Of a stretch of DNA of 64,000 bases, positions 26,184 through 34,458 are shown piece by piece. Each line of letters opens with the position of its first letter. Within the stretch, counting starts at the first letter, position 1. Location of the stretch: the NCBI GenBank assembly GCA_963835535.1, contig CAWIFL010000005.1, positions 186,001 to 250,000 of the forward strand, read 5' to 3'. Origin of the DNA: Fen-1245 sp963835535. GTDB lineage: Bacteria; Gemmatimonadota; Gemmatimonadetes; Gemmatimonadales; JACORV01. The notes beneath the pieces were generated by a model. It saw nothing but the letters and a program-made list of their open reading frames with translations. It searched no databases and was not told where the DNA came from. The position numbers and the translations under genes are program-made.

Positions 26184-27751
26184 CAGCGGGACCCTCCCGT
26201 CGGCTGAGTCGGCGCGGGCTGCGCCGGTGTCGGCTGCGCCTGCGGCGGTCTCACCAGCGTCGCCACCGTGCGGTTGCTCTTGGAGAAGTACTTCCGCACG
26301 ACACGCTGGACGTCTGCTCGGGTCACGCGGCGGATCGCGTCGTCGTCCCTGAAAGTGCGGGTCCAGTCCCGCCAGAGCGCCTCGCTCGCGGCGAGCTGAT
26401 AGGCGAGGAAGAACGCGTTGTCGAGCCGCGCGTACGACTGCGTCTCCGCCTGGTTGCGCACCCGCTCCATCTCGTAGTCCGAGGGCGGCGCCGCGCGGAG
26501 ACTGTCCAGCTCGTCGTACACGGCCTGCTCGATCTCCTGCGTCGTGTGCGGCGCGATCGGCATCCCGCTGAAGGCGAAGAGCCGCGGGTAGCGCGCACCG
26601 GGCATCATCCCGGAGTTGATGCTCGCCGCCACCTGGTCGCGCACGACCAGCCGCTGGATCAGGCGCGAGGTGCGCCCGCCCGTCAGGATGCTGGAGAGCA
26701 CCGCCAGCGGCGCAGCGTCGGGGTGCGACGCGTCCGGCACGTGGTAGCCGATCATCACCATCGGATTCGCGTCGTACTCGACTTCGATCCGCCGTTCGCC
26801 GTGCTGCGGCGGCTCCTGTGTCACTACCGGCCTATGTGGCTCCCCCGCTGGGATATCGGCGAAGTACTGGTCGGCCCAGTGTTTCATTTGTGTCGTGTCG
26901 ATGTCGCCGACTACCGCCACCGTTGCGTTGTTGGGTCCGTAGAAGCGTCGGAAGTAATCCTGTGCCGCGGGGCGCGAGAGGGTCTGGACGTCGCTGGCGA
27001 GCCCGACCACGGGCCGGCCGTAGGGGTGCGCACGGAAGGCGGCCTCGAGGAACTCCTCCCGCAGCAGCCCGTCGGGCTGCGTCTCGACGCGCATCCGGCG
27101 CTCCTCCATCACGACGTCGCGCTCGGAGTAGAACTCGCGGAGGACGGGGTTCCTGATCCGGTCGCTCTCCAGGACGAACCAGAGCTCGGCGCGGTTGGCG
27201 GGGAGCGAGAAGTAGTAGTTCGTGCCGTCGTTGAAGGTGCTGGCGTTCAGGCGGACGGCGCCGTTCTGGGTGAGGATGCGGTCGAGCTCGTTGCTCACGA
27301 CGAACTGCCGGGCGGAATCCTCGAGCTGCTTCAGGCGGTCGCGGAGCCGCGCCAACTTCACGGTGTCGGCCTCCTCGCCCTTCCGGAACTCGGCCGTGAA
27401 CGAGTCGGCCACGGCGTCCACCCGGGGGAAAATCCGCTGCTCGGCGGCGTAGTCGCGTGTGCCGAGGGTGGGCGTGCCCTTGAAGAGCATGTGCTCGAAG
27501 AGGTGCGCCATCCCGGAGATGCCGGTCCACTCGTCCACGGCTCCGGCGCGGAACTGCGTCACGAAGGAAACGGTGGGCGCGCCTTCCTTCCGCAGGAAGA
27601 GGAAGGTCATCCCGTTCGGCAGGACGTGTGTGACGACGGGGAGCCGCTCGCCCGGGCTCCGCTCGCTCTGCTGGGCGCGCGCGGGGAGCGCGGCCGCGAG
27701 CAGCAGGAGGGCCAAGGCGAGCGGCGACGATTGCGCTGAACGACCGGTCAT
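26183..27751 (-). CDS. M16-family zinc metallopeptidase, catalytic subunit
   Basis: 522 residues with a signal peptide (LALALLLLAAALPARAQQ). The inverted zinc motif HLFEH is near residue 84, with the distal Glu in ERRMRVE-type sequence about 75-110 residues later (VVMEERRMR). A charged coiled insertion at about residues 105-160 contains LARLRDRLKQLEDSARQ. The C-terminal tail is Pro/Gln-rich. It acts in the periplasm, probably with the adjacent inactive subunit, degrading peptides. ATG overlaps the GIY-YIG gene stop (ATGA). Confidence 0.93.
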   Translation of the reverse strand: MTGRSAQSSPLALALLLLAAALPARAQQSERSPGERLPVVTHVLPNGMTFLFLRKEGAPTVSFVTQFRAGAVDEWTGISGMAHLFEHMLFKGTPTLGTRDYAAEQRIFPRVDAVADSFTAEFRKGEEADTVKLARLRDRLKQLEDSARQFVVSNELDRILTQNGAVRLNASTFNDGTNYYFSLPANRAELWFVLESDRIRNPVLREFYSERDVVMEERRMRVETQPDGLLREEFLEAAFRAHPYGRPVVGLASDVQTLSRPAAQDYFRRFYGPNNATVAVVGDIDTTQMKHWADQYFADIPAGEPHRPVVTQEPPQHGERRIEVEYDANPMVMIGYHVPDASHPDAAPLAVLSSILTGGRTSRLIQRLVVRDQVAASINSGMMPGARYPRLFAFSGMPIAPHTTQEIEQAVYDELDSLRAAPPSDYEMERVRNQAETQSYARLDNAFFLAYQLAASEALWRDWTRTFRDDDAIRRVTRADVQRVVRKYFSKSNRTVATLVRPPQAQPTPAQPAPTQPTGGSR

Positions 27752-28872
27752 GCGGCCCAATCCGCGAACGGCGTGGTGGCGTCGAATTCGTCGGGGTTCT
27801 GCCGGAACCAGCTCATCACCAGGGCGAGCTGGTCCATCTCGGGAGCCGTGCGTGCAACGGGCGTGCCCCTGGGCAGCGCCGTGAAGCGCTCGACCGTCTT
27901 GGCGAACGCGTCCTTCTCGATGGGCGTGTCGGGCCAGGGCGCCTCGGCGCGGACCACGCCGCGGTGGATCAGGTACACGCGGTCGTCGTGGCCGCCGCCC
28001 AGGGAGGCCGGGGTGCGATCCTTCACGCCGTACACGAAGCTCAGCGCGTCGGTCGCGGCCCGGAGCCGGGAGATCGCGGCGAACAGGCCCTCGAGCGCCT
28101 CCAGCTTGTCCCGCCAATGCGCGGCCCGCTCGAAGTCCTTGGAAGCGGCCGCATCGTTCATCGCGTCGAGGATCCGACCCATCGGGTGCACGGCGCGCCC
28201 CTCCAGGAAGTCCACGGCGTGATCGAGCGCGGTGCGATACTCGCCGGTGCTGCACTTGGCGGCGCAGGGGGCCAGGCAGGTCCCCAGCTCGTGCCGGATG
28301 CACCCCGCCTGCATCGTGCCCGCGTCGAAGAGGTCTTTCTGGTCCGTGTAGACCAGGGAAGTGTCCTGGGCGCAGTCGCGCAACTTCAGAAGATCGCTCA
28401 CCACGCGGACGCCGTCGGCCGTCCGGAAGCTCCCCTGGAACGGGCCGTAGTAGCGCGCGGTGCGGTCGGTGGTCTGCTCGGTGACCTTGAGCTTCGGCGC
28501 CGCGCCGGCCGTGACTTTGACGAAGACCATCCGGCGCAGGGTGCGTGTGCCGCGGACGTTCGAGAAGGGGCGCAGCCTGCCGATGAGCCGCAGCTCCTCG
28601 AGGAGGGCCGAGAACTCGCTGGGGAGGTAGCGCCAGGTGATGTCGGCGGCGGCGCGGATCAGTTGCGAGGCTTTCGTGTCGGGCCAGGCGGCGGTGAAGT
28701 AGCTCTGGAGCCGCGCCCGCAGGTCCTTGGCCTTGCCCACGTAGAAGACGCCGCCCGCCGCGTCGTGGAACTGGTACACGCCCGGCCGCCGCTGCGCCTG
28801 CTCCTTCACGCGGGAGTGCAGGGTCTCGAACGAATCGGCTGCGGGCTGGACGGCGAAGGCTAGTGCTGACAT
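27748..28872 (-). CDS. UvrC N-terminal-half-like protein with GIY-YIG nuclease and UVR domains (Cho-like)
   Basis: 374 residues. The GIY-YIG domain (PGVYQFHDAAGGVFYVGKAK, then LRARLQSYF) at about residues 30-110 retains the catalytic Arg and Glu (SEFSALLEELRLIGRLRPF). A UvrC-style cysteine patch follows (CIRHELGTCLAPC) and a UVR domain at about 200-230 (ILDAMNDAAASKDFERAAHWRDKLEAL-like) for UvrB contact. The C-terminal RNase H-like 5' nuclease and HhH domains of full UvrC are missing. By analogy with E. coli Cho it may make the 3' incision only. It is in one operon with mutM. Confidence 0.8.
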   Translation of the reverse strand: MSALAFAVQPAADSFETLHSRVKEQAQRRPGVYQFHDAAGGVFYVGKAKDLRARLQSYFTAAWPDTKASQLIRAAADITWRYLPSEFSALLEELRLIGRLRPFSNVRGTRTLRRMVFVKVTAGAAPKLKVTEQTTDRTARYYGPFQGSFRTADGVRVVSDLLKLRDCAQDTSLVYTDQKDLFDAGTMQAGCIRHELGTCLAPCAAKCSTGEYRTALDHAVDFLEGRAVHPMGRILDAMNDAAASKDFERAAHWRDKLEALEGLFAAISRLRAATDALSFVYGVKDRTPASLGGGHDDRVYLIHRGVVRAEAPWPDTPIEKDAFAKTVERFTALPRGTPVARTAPEMDQLALVMSWFRQNPDEFDATTPFADWAA

Positions 28873-29684
28873 CCCGGACAAAAATACGTCGCTCGCCGAT
28901 CTATTGCGTGGGTCAGGGCTATCCGGCGCCGCGGGCCGCAGCGGCGGCACCCAGCCCCGGCGCGCCCGTAGACGTCCAGTCGCTCCTGGAACTCACCGGC
29001 TTCGCCCGTGCCGGTGCGGTAGTCGCGCACCGTGGTGCCGCGGCGGCGGATCGCGCTCCTGAGGATGGCGACGAGGTCCTTATGCAGGCGGCGGATCTCC
29101 GCCGGCGTGATGGAGCGCGCGGGGCGCGAGGGATCCAGCTCCGCGCGCCACAGCGCCTCGTTCGCGTAGATGTTCCCCACGCCGGCCAGACGACGCTGGT
29201 CCATCAGCGCCTTCTTCACGGCGAGGGTGCCGCCGGCGAGCGCGGCGCCCAGGCGCGCGGGAGTGAAGCCCTTCTCCAGGGGTTCGGGGCCGAGGCTGGC
29301 CGTGTAGCGCGCCCACGCCTCCGCTCCGAGCAGGTGCACGGCGCCGAGCCGGCGCACGTCGCGGTAGCGCAGCCGGCCCCCGGTCGAGAGGTCCGCCTCG
29401 ATCACCGCATACGGGTCGGTCCCGCTGCCACGCTCGACCGTGAGGGAGCCGGTCATCCGCGGCTGGATGATGAGCCGGTTGCCGTCGCTCAGCAGGATGA
29501 CGAGGTGCTTGGCCCGCCGATCCACCGCCTCGACCGCACGCCCTTCGAGGGCCCGCAGGAAGGCGGAGCGGCCGAGGCCCCGCAGGACGTCGGACTTGAA
29601 GAGCTTGACGCCGGTGAGGGTGGCTCCGACGAGGAAGGGGCGGACGTCGCGGGCGATCGTTTCGACTTCGGGAAGCTCCGGCAC
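28860..29684 (-). CDS. mutM: Formamidopyrimidine-DNA glycosylase
   Basis: Bifunctional glycosylase/AP lyase removing 8-oxoguanine. The mature N-terminus PELPEVETIARDVRP carries the catalytic Pro and Glu, KHLVILL holds the beta-loop Lys, and GVGNIYANEALWRA is the H2TH helix. The zinc finger CRRCG ... YFCPGCQ closes the 274-residue protein. It lies four bases after purD and overlaps the GIY-YIG gene by 13 nt. Confidence 0.96.
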   Translation of the reverse strand: MPELPEVETIARDVRPFLVGATLTGVKLFKSDVLRGLGRSAFLRALEGRAVEAVDRRAKHLVILLSDGNRLIIQPRMTGSLTVERGSGTDPYAVIEADLSTGGRLRYRDVRRLGAVHLLGAEAWARYTASLGPEPLEKGFTPARLGAALAGGTLAVKKALMDQRRLAGVGNIYANEALWRAELDPSRPARSITPAEIRRLHKDLVAILRSAIRRRGTTVRDYRTGTGEAGEFQERLDVYGRAGAGCRRCGPRRRIALTHAIDRRATYFCPGCQH

Positions 29685-29687
29685 GGC

Positions 29688-30977
29688 TTACCTGGCGCGG
29701 GCGATCTCGCGCCAGCCGATGTCCCGCCGGTACTGCTTGCCTTCGAAGCCGATCGCCTCGGCCGCCGCCCGGCTCTTCGCCGCCGCCTCGGAGACCGTGG
29801 CCGCCGTGGCCGTCACGGCCAGCACCCGGCCTCCGGCTACGCGCAGGGTGCCGTCGGCGTCCCGGGAGGTGCCGGCGTGGAAGACGTGCACGGCCGGGTC
29901 GTGCTGCACCGAGGCCGGAATCGAGACTGCGGCGCCCAGCTGGGGGGCGTCGGGGTAGCCGGGCGCCGCCACCACGGTGGCCACGGCGGCGTGCCGGGCA
30001 TCCCCCAAGGTGTGCCCCGGTGGCATCCAGCCCCCCTCAGCGATCATCCGGAGCACCGGGAGGATGCCACCAGGCAGCGTCGGGAGGATGGCCTGTGCCT
30101 CGGGATCACCGAAACGGCAATTGAACTCGATGACGGCTGGAGAGCCGTCCTTCCGTATCATCAGGCCCGCGTAAAGCACGCCGCGATATGGTGCTCCCAC
30201 GTCGCGCAGCCCTTGGAGAACGGGGGTGAAGACCTGCTCGGCGACCCTGCCAAGCAACGCCGTGGAGGCGATTCCGACCGGGCAGTATGCTCCCATCCCG
30301 CCCGTATTGGGTCCGTGGTCCCCGTCCATCAGGCGCTTGTGATCCTGGGCCGGCGGCAGCACGGCGAAGTGCTCGCCGTCCGTGATGGCCAGAACGGACA
30401 GCTCCTCCCCATCGAGGTGCTCTTCGACCAGGATCTCGGATCCCGCGGCGCCGAGGGAGGCTTCCTTCAGCATCCGGGCGGCGGCGGCGGTGGCCTCGGA
30501 GCGGGTGCGGCAGACGACCGCGCCCTTCCCGGCGGCGAGGCCCGAGGCCTTCACCACCAGGGGCTCGTCGTGGCGGGCGATGTAGCGGGCGGCGGCGTCG
30601 AAGTCGGTGAAGGTCTTGAAGCGGGCGGTCGGGACGCCCTGCCGGGTCATGAGCTGCTTGGCGAACGCCTTGGAGGCCTCGATGCGGGCGGCGGCGGCCG
30701 TGGGCCCGAAGACCGGCACGCCGTCCTTGGCGAGGCGGTCCGTGAGGCCGGCCTCGAGCGGCGCCTCGGGGCCGACCACGACGAGATCGGCGCGCTGGTC
30801 GCGCGCCGTCCGGGCGACGTGCTCCACGTCGGTCACCTTGCCGGGGAGGTTGGTCGCGAGGTCGGCGGTGCCGGCGTTCCCCGGAAGGCAGAAGAGCGTC
30901 GCCTGCGGGGCGTCGCGGCTGAGCGCCCAGAGCAGGGCGTGCTCGCGTCCGCCGCCACCGACGACCAGGATCCTCAT
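29688..30977 (-). CDS. purD: Phosphoribosylamine-glycine ligase
   Basis: GAR synthetase, second step of purine synthesis. The 429-residue ATP-grasp enzyme begins MRILVVGGGGREHAL, has GPEAPLEAGLTDRL, the ATP-grasp loop KASGLAAGKGAVVC near residue 140, DHKRLMDGDHGPNTGGMGAYCP and EFNCRFGDPEAQAILP. It overlaps the M48 peptidase gene by four bases. It is the only purine gene in this operon, although guaB lies elsewhere in the window. Confidence 0.97.
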   Translation of the reverse strand: MRILVVGGGGREHALLWALSRDAPQATLFCLPGNAGTADLATNLPGKVTDVEHVARTARDQRADLVVVGPEAPLEAGLTDRLAKDGVPVFGPTAAAARIEASKAFAKQLMTRQGVPTARFKTFTDFDAAARYIARHDEPLVVKASGLAAGKGAVVCRTRSEATAAAARMLKEASLGAAGSEILVEEHLDGEELSVLAITDGEHFAVLPPAQDHKRLMDGDHGPNTGGMGAYCPVGIASTALLGRVAEQVFTPVLQGLRDVGAPYRGVLYAGLMIRKDGSPAVIEFNCRFGDPEAQAILPTLPGGILPVLRMIAEGGWMPPGHTLGDARHAAVATVVAAPGYPDAPQLGAAVSIPASVQHDPAVHVFHAGTSRDADGTLRVAGGRVLAVTATAATVSEAAAKSRAAAEAIGFEGKQYRRDIGWREIARAR

Positions 30978-31984
30978 TTGTTCGACGGTCCCCGGAACGC
31001 GGCCGTGAAGGCATCGCGCGCCTTCTTCGCGACGTCGGCCACGCTGTCCACCGCTCCCTTGGCCTGCTCGGCGTAGTAGCGGCTGGCCGCGCCGATGTCG
31101 TCGGCCAGCGGGCGCTGGTCGTCCCCGCTGCCGCGCCGCGGGTATTCGCCGCGGAGGATGCGGTCGTACTCGCCCCCCGCGACCCAGCGCTGCAGCTCCG
31201 CCGCGCGGAGCGTGTGGAACGGGTGCGTCATCCCGAGGGTGTTCAGCACCTTGTAGATGACGTCCATCGCGTCGGTGCCCTCCTCGTACTCCTTCGCCTG
31301 CGCCATGAAGGCGTCGAGGTTCATCTCCTCGATCTTCCCGCCGCCGGCCAGCTTCATGAACATCCGCATCGAGGCGATCGGGTCCTGGCTGGCCAGCAGC
31401 CCCGCGCGGTCGCTCGACAGCTCACTCTTCCGGTACCACTCGAGCAGCGCGATCTGGATCGGCAGGAGCGCGATGCCGGCGAGGAACGGGAGGTTCCGGA
31501 AGCCGAACTCCAGGATGATGAAGAGGATCGTGCGATAGAGGGCGTGGCCGCTGATCACGTGGCCCAGCTCGTGGCCCAGGATCGTGTGCAGCTCCTCGTC
31601 GTCCAGCAGGGCGAGGGCCCCCGAATTGAGGACGATGAACGGGCGGTCCATCCCGAACGCGCCGGCGTTGACCAGCGGCGTCTGGGAGATGAAGAGGTCG
31701 GGCCGCGGGTCCCAGTCCATCGTGGCGCACACGTCGGTGAAGGCGGCGTGCACGCGGGGGAACTGGTTGGGGCCGACGCGCACGGCGTTGGCCTGGAAGA
31801 GCAGGCGCACGCCGCGCTCGCCGAAGAAGCCGTAGATCTTGCGGACGACCTCGTCGAAGCCGGGGATGCTGCGCAGGGTGTTGAGCGCGGCGCGGTCGCT
31901 CACGTGCTCCCAGGCGCGCGGAGAGATCTGCGCGAGCACGGTGCGGGGGCGGCGTGCAGGCAGGCTGATGTTCGGGTCCGTCAT
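30974..31984 (-). CDS. M48-family zinc metallopeptidase
   Basis: 336 residues with the HExxH motif in LGHELGHVISGH near residue 143 and a downstream metal ligand region SELSSDRAGLLAS. A hydrophobic stretch (LFIILEFGFRNLPFLAGIALLP) between them suggests membrane association. The C-terminal region is helical and ends in an Ala-rich tail. It has a strong GGGAGG site seven bases before ATG, preceded by a 15-base palindrome-like GGAGGT/ACCTCC segment. It appears to start the operon running down to the M16 genes. Confidence 0.88.
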   Translation of the reverse strand: MTDPNISLPARRPRTVLAQISPRAWEHVSDRAALNTLRSIPGFDEVVRKIYGFFGERGVRLLFQANAVRVGPNQFPRVHAAFTDVCATMDWDPRPDLFISQTPLVNAGAFGMDRPFIVLNSGALALLDDEELHTILGHELGHVISGHALYRTILFIILEFGFRNLPFLAGIALLPIQIALLEWYRKSELSSDRAGLLASQDPIASMRMFMKLAGGGKIEEMNLDAFMAQAKEYEEGTDAMDVIYKVLNTLGMTHPFHTLRAAELQRWVAGGEYDRILRGEYPRRGSGDDQRPLADDIGAASRYYAEQAKGAVDSVADVAKKARDAFTAAFRGPSNK

Positions 31985-32050
31985 GCGTCCTCCCTGGAGG
32001 TCCGACCTCCCCTACGCGCGCTCGGGCGCGGCGTTTCAGCCGCCTGCAAT

Positions 32051-33217
32051 CTAGCCGGCCAGCGCCTGGTCGAGGTCCTGGATCAGGTCGTCCGCGTCCT
32101 CGATCCCCACCGACAGCCGGACCAATCCGTCGGTGAGCCCCATCCTCTCCCGCATCGCCTTGGGGACGGCGGCGTGCGTCATCGTGGCGGGGTGGCCGAT
32201 CAGGCTCTCGACGCCGCCCAGCGACTCGGCGAGCACGAAGATCCTGGTCCGCTCGACGATCCGCCGCGCGCGCTCCAGCGAGCCGGTCTCGAAGGAGATC
32301 ATCCCGCCGAACCCCGCCATCTGCCGGCATGCCAGCTCGTGCTGCGGGTGCGACGGGAGGCCGGGGTAATACACGGCCTTGACCCGCTTGTCCTTGGCCA
32401 GCCACTCGGCGATGCGCCGCCCGTTCTGGTCGTGCTGGCGCATCCGCAGGGTGAGCGTCTTCGTGCCGCGCAGCACCAGCCAGCAGTCGAACGGCCCCGG
32501 AACCGCACCCACCGCCTTCTGGAGGAACGCGAACTTCTCGGCGAGGTCGTCGCGCCGCGTGACCGCGATGCCGCCGACCATGTCGGAGTGGCCGTTCAGG
32601 TACTTGGTGGTGGAGTGGACGACGATGTCGGCGCCGAACTCGAACGGGCGCTGGAAGACCGGCGTCGCGAAGGTGTTGTCCACCGCGAGGAGCACCTTGC
32701 GCGCGGCGGCCAGGGATCCGAGGGCGCGGAGATCGGCGAGGCGCATCATCGGGTTGGTGGGCGTCTCGACGAACAGGAGCCTGGTCGCCGGCTTGATCGC
32801 GCGCTCGACGATCGCGACCTCGCTGGTGTCCACGAAGCTGAAGGTGAGGCCCATGCGCGAGCGGAGCTGCTCCATCAGGCGGTGGGTGCCGCCGTACACG
32901 TTCTCGCCGCAGACCACGTGGTCGCCCGCGGCGAGGAGCGAGAGGACCGAGTCGATCGCGGCCATCCCCGAGGCGAAGGCGAAGCCGTGCGTCCCGCCCT
33001 CGAGTGACGCCACGTTCCGCTCCAGCGCGTCGCGCGTCGGATTGCTGACCCGGGCGTACTCGTGGCCCTTGTGCTTGCCGAGCGCCTCCTGGACGTACGT
33101 GGAGGTCTGGAAGATCGGCATCGTCACGGCGCCGGCGAGCGGCTCGGGCTCCTGTCCCGCGTGCACGGCGCGCGTACCCAGTCCGTGGAGCGTGTCGTCG
33201 TCCCGAATGCGTGTCAT
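32051..33217 (-). CDS. Cystathionine gamma-synthase/gamma-lyase family PLP enzyme
   Basis: 388-residue fold-type I PLP enzyme of trans-sulfuration. Motifs: YARVSNPTRDALERNVASLEGG, FASGMAAID, VETPTNPMMRLADL, VDNTFATPVFQRP and the PLP-Lys in HSTTKYLNGHSD near residue 195. Cys/Met family members differ in synthase, lyase or sulfhydrylase activity and sequence alone does not settle this. ATG at 33217 was chosen. An upstream extension from 33274 would run into the predicted promoter. Confidence 0.9.
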   Translation of the reverse strand: MTRIRDDDTLHGLGTRAVHAGQEPEPLAGAVTMPIFQTSTYVQEALGKHKGHEYARVSNPTRDALERNVASLEGGTHGFAFASGMAAIDSVLSLLAAGDHVVCGENVYGGTHRLMEQLRSRMGLTFSFVDTSEVAIVERAIKPATRLLFVETPTNPMMRLADLRALGSLAAARKVLLAVDNTFATPVFQRPFEFGADIVVHSTTKYLNGHSDMVGGIAVTRRDDLAEKFAFLQKAVGAVPGPFDCWLVLRGTKTLTLRMRQHDQNGRRIAEWLAKDKRVKAVYYPGLPSHPQHELACRQMAGFGGMISFETGSLERARRIVERTRIFVLAESLGGVESLIGHPATMTHAAVPKAMRERMGLTDGLVRLSVGIEDADDLIQDLDQALAG

Positions 33218-33244
33218 CGAGTGCCCGAACAGGTGGTTGCGGCG

Positions 33245-33273
33245 AACCTTACACCCGGCCCGCAGGCCCAGCA
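33245..33273 (-). promoter_or_regulatory. Predicted promoter for the trans-sulfuration gene
   Basis: On the minus strand TTGCTG (33273-33268) and TAAGGT (33250-33245) are 17 bases apart, giving a leader of about 20 bases before ATG at 33217. Confidence 0.45.
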
Positions 33274-33328
33274 AGCGCCGCGCGCGGTTCTTCGCGCCGC
33301 CGCGCGGGTTCCGGGCGCCCCGCGCGGG

Positions 33329-33357
33329 TTGACACCCGGCCGGGCGGGGCCTAGGCT
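33329..33357 (+). promoter_or_regulatory. Predicted promoter for the HD-GYP regulator, leaderless layout
   Basis: TTGACA at 33329-33334 and TAGGCT at 33352-33357, spacer 17. The GTG start at 33365 is seven bases past the -10, where initiation is expected, and no Shine-Dalgarno sequence is visible. Confidence 0.55.
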
Positions 33358-33364
33358 AGGCTCC

Positions 33365-34447
33365 GTGACCGACGCGAAGCCCTTGCGCTGTCTCGTGGTG
33401 GACGACGAGCCGCATCTCCGCAGCATCCTCGAGAGGCTGCTGACCGCGGAGGGGCTCGTCTGCCGGTCGGCGGCGAGCGGCCGCGAGGCGCTCCGCGAGC
33501 TGGAGCGGGAGCCGGCGGAGCTGGTCGTGTCCGACATCCGGATGCCGGAGATGGACGGCATCCAGCTGCTGGCCGAGGTGCGGTGGCGCTGGCCCGACAC
33601 GGGCGTCGTGATGATCACCGCCGTCTCGGACGTCTCGAGCGCGATCTGGTGCCTGACGCAGGGCGCGCTCGACTACGTGGCCAAGCCGTTCCAGGTGGAC
33701 GACGTGAAGGCGCGGGTGCGCCAGGCCCTCGAGAAGCGGCGCCTGATCCTCGAGAACCGCGACTACCAGCACAACCTCGAGACGCGGGTGGAGCTGCAGT
33801 CGCACCGCATCGAGCAGCTGTTCCTGGAGGGGGTGCAGTCGCTGGCGCACGCACTGGAAGCCAAGGACACGTACACCCGCGGCCACTCGGCCCGGGTGTC
33901 GTCCTACGTGACCGGGATCGCGCAGGCGTTGGCGCTCGACGCCGCGACGATCGCGGACCTCGCGATTGGTGCGGAGCTGCACGACGTCGGCAAGATCGGC
34001 GTTCGCGAGGAAGTCCTGAACAAGTCTGCGAAGTTGTCGCGTGAGGAGTACCTCCACATCATGGAGCATACGGTGATCGGCGAGAGGATCCTGGCACCGC
34101 TCCTCAAGGACCACCCGCGCGTGCTGCAGATGGCCCGCTCGCACCACGAGCGGTTCGACGGCAGCGGCCTTCCGGACGGCCTGAAGGGGGACGCGATCCC
34201 GCTCGTGGCCCGGATCGTCTCGGTGGCCGACGCGTTCGACGCCATGACCACGGGGCGCCCCTACATGACGGCCCGCACTCCGGAGGTCGCGCTCGGGGAG
34301 CTGCGCGCCAGCGTGGGCAAGCAGTTCGATGGCGAGGTGGTGGCGGCCTTCGAGCGGAACTACGCGGACGTCACCCGGCTTCCCATCGCGACGCCGATCG
34401 CCGTCGGCGCGCTGCACGACGCGGCGATCGCCGCGCTGTCTCGCTGA
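33365..34447 (+). CDS. Response regulator with HD-GYP-type phosphodiesterase domain
   Basis: 360 residues. The receiver domain (about 1-125) has acidic pocket VVDDEP, phospho-acceptor Asp in VVSDIRMPEMDG and Lys in YVAKPF. The HD-GYP domain (about 160-345) has GHSARVSSYV, ELHDVGKIGV with the HD pair, MEHTVIGERIL, and HHERFDGSGLP. The last motif has Leu where GYP has Tyr. Members hydrolyse cyclic di-GMP or related dinucleotides. No cognate kinase is adjacent. The hybrid kinase at 49338 is a possible partner. Confidence 0.92.
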   Translation: MTDAKPLRCLVVDDEPHLRSILERLLTAEGLVCRSAASGREALRELEREPAELVVSDIRMPEMDGIQLLAEVRWRWPDTGVVMITAVSDVSSAIWCLTQGALDYVAKPFQVDDVKARVRQALEKRRLILENRDYQHNLETRVELQSHRIEQLFLEGVQSLAHALEAKDTYTRGHSARVSSYVTGIAQALALDAATIADLAIGAELHDVGKIGVREEVLNKSAKLSREEYLHIMEHTVIGERILAPLLKDHPRVLQMARSHHERFDGSGLPDGLKGDAIPLVARIVSVADAFDAMTTGRPYMTARTPEVALGELRASVGKQFDGEVVAAFERNYADVTRLPIATPIAVGALHDAAIAALSR

Positions 34448-34458
34448 CCTCCACCCTG

